In this document: one piece after another, positions 62,102 to 64,000 of the stretch | Position numbering within the stretch: position 1 is the stretch's first letter | Layout: each line of letters begins with the position of its first letter | Assembly (NCBI RefSeq): GCF_001269985.1 | Contig: NZ_BBZB01000002.1 | Coordinates: 682,001-746,000, forward strand | Length of the DNA: 64,000 bases | DNA from: Pseudoalteromonas sp. '520P1 No. 423' | GTDB taxonomy: Bacteria > Pseudomonadota > Gammaproteobacteria > Enterobacterales > Alteromonadaceae | Reading direction: 5' to 3' | Notes under the pieces: model-generated | Database searches by the model: none | What the model saw: only the letters and a program-made list of their open reading frames with translations | Told to the model about the DNA's origin: nothing | Position numbers and translations under genes: made by a program

Positions 62102-63565
62102 ATGCTTAATCCATTTGATATTGTAATTTTTGGTGGCGGGGGAGACTTATCACTTCGTAAGCTATTACCTGCAATGTATCGTGCATATCAAGAAGGTAAT
62201 TTACCTGAGGGCTCTTCAATTGTACCTACGGTACGTGAATTAGCAGATGAACAAGAATTTATAGAGAAAGTTAATCAAGCCCTACAAGATCATTTATCTC
62301 AAGGTGAATACAATAAAAAAGATTGGCAGAAGTTTAGTACTTTTATTAAACCTTTAGCACTAAATGTGACTGAAGTTGATGATGGCTGGAAAGCACTAAA
62401 AGCCATGTTAGAAACTGATTCTGCAGATAAATCTCGCGTATTTTATTTATCTCTACCACCAGCTGTTTACGGTAGTTGCTCTGAAGTGCTATCAAAGATG
62501 AATTTAATTACTCCGACGTCTCGTGTGGTTGTTGAAAAACCGATTGGTTATTGTGGTGAATCAGCAGAAGTGATCAATGCTAAAGTAGCAGAGTATTTTG
62601 AAGAAGATCAAATTTTTCGAATCGATCATTATTTAGGTAAAGAAACAGTACAAAACTTAATGGCACTGCGTTTCTCAAATGTTATTTTTGAAAATCTTTG
62701 GGATGCTAAAACAATAGATAATATTCAAATTAGCATTTCTGAAACTGTTGGTCTTGAAACCCGCGCTGGTTTTTATGACAAAGCAGGTGCATTACGTGAT
62801 ATGGTTCAAAACCATTTATTACAGCTATTATGTTTAGTTGCGATGGAATCACCAAATAAATTATCTGCAAATAGTATTCGTACAGAAAAGCTAAAAGTTT
62901 TAGAGTCACTTCGTCCATTAGTTGATGAAGCAGTAGATGAAAATGTGATCCGTGGTCAATATGTACCTGGAGAGCTTGATGGCAAAGTGGTACCGGGATA
63001 TTTAGAAGAGCTAAATGCTGCTTCACATACTGAAACTTTTGTTGCTATTAGAGCAAACATTGATAACTGGCGTTGGTCAGGTGTACCATTTTACTTACGT
63101 ACAGGTAAGAGAATGAAAAAACGCTGTGCAGAAATCATTGTAGAATATAAACCTGTTTCTCATAACGTATATCAAAACAATGTGGGTGATATTGCTCCAA
63201 ATCGTTTGGTAATACGCTTACAACCTGAAGAAAGCATTCAGTTAACGCTTATGTCAAAACGATTAGACAGTTTAGATATGCAATTAGAGCCTGTTACTTT
63301 AAATTTAGATTTGTCTAAAGATTATGCTAATGGCTTCCACTCAGATGCATATAAACGATTAATGCTAGATGCAGCTGCAAATAACCCCGCGTTATTTATC
63401 CATAGAAATGAAGTAAAACAAGCATGGGGTTGGATTGATCCTATTATTGAAAAATGGGAAAAAGAAGGTACTCCTGCTTTATACAGAGCGGGTACTTGGG
63501 GACCTGAGGCTGCAGATGAACTACTCGCTCAAAAAGGGCATAAATGGTTTAACGTAGGCGAATAA
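62102..63565 (+). CDS. zwf: Glucose-6-phosphate 1-dehydrogenase
   Basis: A 487-aa G6PDH. ATG 62102 (MLNPFDIVIFGGGGDLSLRK) is the natural start; an upstream in-frame start adds 22 residues without homology. The nucleotide-binding loop GGGGDLSLRKLLP replaces the more usual GASGDL with an extra Gly but keeps DL-RKLLP. The active site RIDHYLGKETVQN contains the catalytic His. It oxidises G6P with NADP to 6-phosphogluconolactone, feeding the pentose-phosphate or Entner-Doudoroff pathway. pgl and edd are not in view; a terminator follows at once, so zwf stands alone. Confidence 0.95.
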   Translation: MLNPFDIVIFGGGGDLSLRKLLPAMYRAYQEGNLPEGSSIVPTVRELADEQEFIEKVNQALQDHLSQGEYNKKDWQKFSTFIKPLALNVTEVDDGWKALKAMLETDSADKSRVFYLSLPPAVYGSCSEVLSKMNLITPTSRVVVEKPIGYCGESAEVINAKVAEYFEEDQIFRIDHYLGKETVQNLMALRFSNVIFENLWDAKTIDNIQISISETVGLETRAGFYDKAGALRDMVQNHLLQLLCLVAMESPNKLSANSIRTEKLKVLESLRPLVDEAVDENVIRGQYVPGELDGKVVPGYLEELNAASHTETFVAIRANIDNWRWSGVPFYLRTGKRMKKRCAEIIVEYKPVSHNVYQNNVGDIAPNRLVIRLQPEESIQLTLMSKRLDSLDMQLEPVTLNLDLSKDYANGFHSDAYKRLMLDAAANNPALFIHRNEVKQAWGWIDPIIEKWEKEGTPALYRAGTWGPEAADELLAQKGHKWFNVGE

Positions 63566-63583
63566 AAATAATTTTATAGACAT

Positions 63584-63612
63584 AAAAAAGGACTGTAATT
63601 CAGTCCTTTTTT
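63584..63612. terminator. Bidirectional terminator between zwf and deoD
   Basis: GGACTG (63590-63595) pairs with CAGTCC (63601-63606), 5-nt loop, flanked by six A (63584-63589) and six T (63607-63612), so it can stop both convergent transcripts. Confidence 0.93.
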
Positions 63613-63630
63613 GTTTTTACTACTTTACTT

Positions 63631-64000
63631 TTAAAGAGATTCTAAAGCGATTTTAACCATTTCATTAAATGTATTTTGACGGTCTTCAGCAGGTAATGCT
63701 TCACCAGTAATTACATGATCGCTCACAGTGAATAATGCCATTGCATTTGCACCGTATTCTGCAGCAACACCGTATAAACCAGCCGTCTCCATATCAACAG
63801 CCATAATGCCTAATTTATCTAACTCTTCATAAAAAGTTGGATCAGCTTGGTAAAAAGTATCCGTTGTAAATACATTACCTACTTTAGCTTCGATATCTAA
63901 AGTACGCGCTGCTTGTACACCTTTCTCTAATAAATCAAAATCTGCAATAGCTGCAAAATCATAACCTCGTACACGAGTACGATTTACATTTGAATCTGTA
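63631..64000 (-). CDS. deoD: DeoD-type purine-nucleoside phosphorylase, 5' part outside the window
   Basis: The C-terminal 123 residues are present, read leftward from the window edge to TAA 63631-63633. Motifs: [40 protein letters not shown], and [20 protein letters not shown] with the phosphate/ribose-binding Glu of DMETAG, then [10 protein letters not shown] with the base-contacting Asp. [13 protein letters not shown] and SDHVITGE are specific to hexameric DeoD enzymes. It splits purine nucleosides with phosphate in salvage. Confidence 0.93.
   Translation of the reverse strand, partial: TDSNVNRTRVRGYDFAAIADFDLLEKGVQAARTLDIEAKVGNVFTTDTFYQADPTFYEELDKLGIMAVDMETAGLYGVAAEYGANAMALFTVSDHVITGEALPAEDRQNTFNEMVKIALESL

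Overview
The window is AT-rich chromosomal DNA of a marine-type gammaproteobacterium. Gene content points to Alteromonadales (the Pseudoalteromonas/Colwellia/Catenovulum neighbourhood): an Fe-S D-lactate dehydrogenase, a tricorn-like S41 peptidase, a DUF3450-TtpC-ExbB2-ExbD2-TonB2-TPR operon, a ZrgABCDE-like zinc locus and two large TonB-dependent receptors. The genus is inferred from gene content only.

Layout. 1-9.6 kb: edge-truncated D-lactate dehydrogenase (-), a small ORF, then sbcD-sbcC-NTF2-like-phosphotransferase (+). 9.6-11.6 kb: an S9 lipoprotein peptidase. 12.3-13.9 kb: decayed genes (Alg44-like PilZ and Sel1-like). 14.2-18.5 kb: tricorn-like protease and aspartoacylase. 18.8-26.1 kb: an accessory stretch of small membrane and hypothetical genes mixed with wrecks (YciI, GNAT, sterol desaturase, IS630 tail, medium- and short-chain dehydrogenases). 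The medium-chain wreck carries nine exact copies of a 9-bp repeat at its Gly-rich nucleotide-binding loop. 26.2-30.3 kb: a His-rich exported protein and a zinc-type ABC operon behind a near-perfect Zur box. 30.4-31.7 kb: decayed phosphatase with hemopexin-like repeats. 32-37.2 kb: TonB2 energy-transduction operon. 37.3-42.3 kb: pseudogenes (M16 peptidase, IS200 scar, LysE) among intact YeiH, GNAT, VOC, GGCT and SIMPL genes. 42.4-46 kb: CadC-like regulator divergent from an esterase. 46.0-46.3 kb: a strong candidate RyhB-type small RNA on the minus strand. 46.5-49 kb: ankyrin protein, then SOS-controlled umuDC. 49-52.4 kb: siderophore receptor and PepSY reductase-like protein. 52.9-54.9 kb: nitrilase, then an SPFH-ribbon-helix-helix pair behind a striking inverted repeat. 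55.3-60.6 kb: STN-type TonB receptor with FecR and FecI, and a secreted hypothetical. 60.7-64 kb: arfB, a decayed REC-EAL gene, zwf and edge-truncated deoD.

Metal homeostasis connects much of the window: TonB2 can energise the two receptors, FecI/FecR can signal through the STN receptor, the Fur-box sRNA fits iron sparing, and the Zur box fits zinc uptake. The other dominant theme is gene decay: well over a dozen genes carry several independent stops, frameshifts or deletions each, which argues for real pseudogenisation rather than sequencing error. The best candidates for undescribed biology are the RyhB-like RNA, the His-rich zinc locus, the SPFH/RHH module with its TATCACT operator, and the 9-bp repeat expansion.
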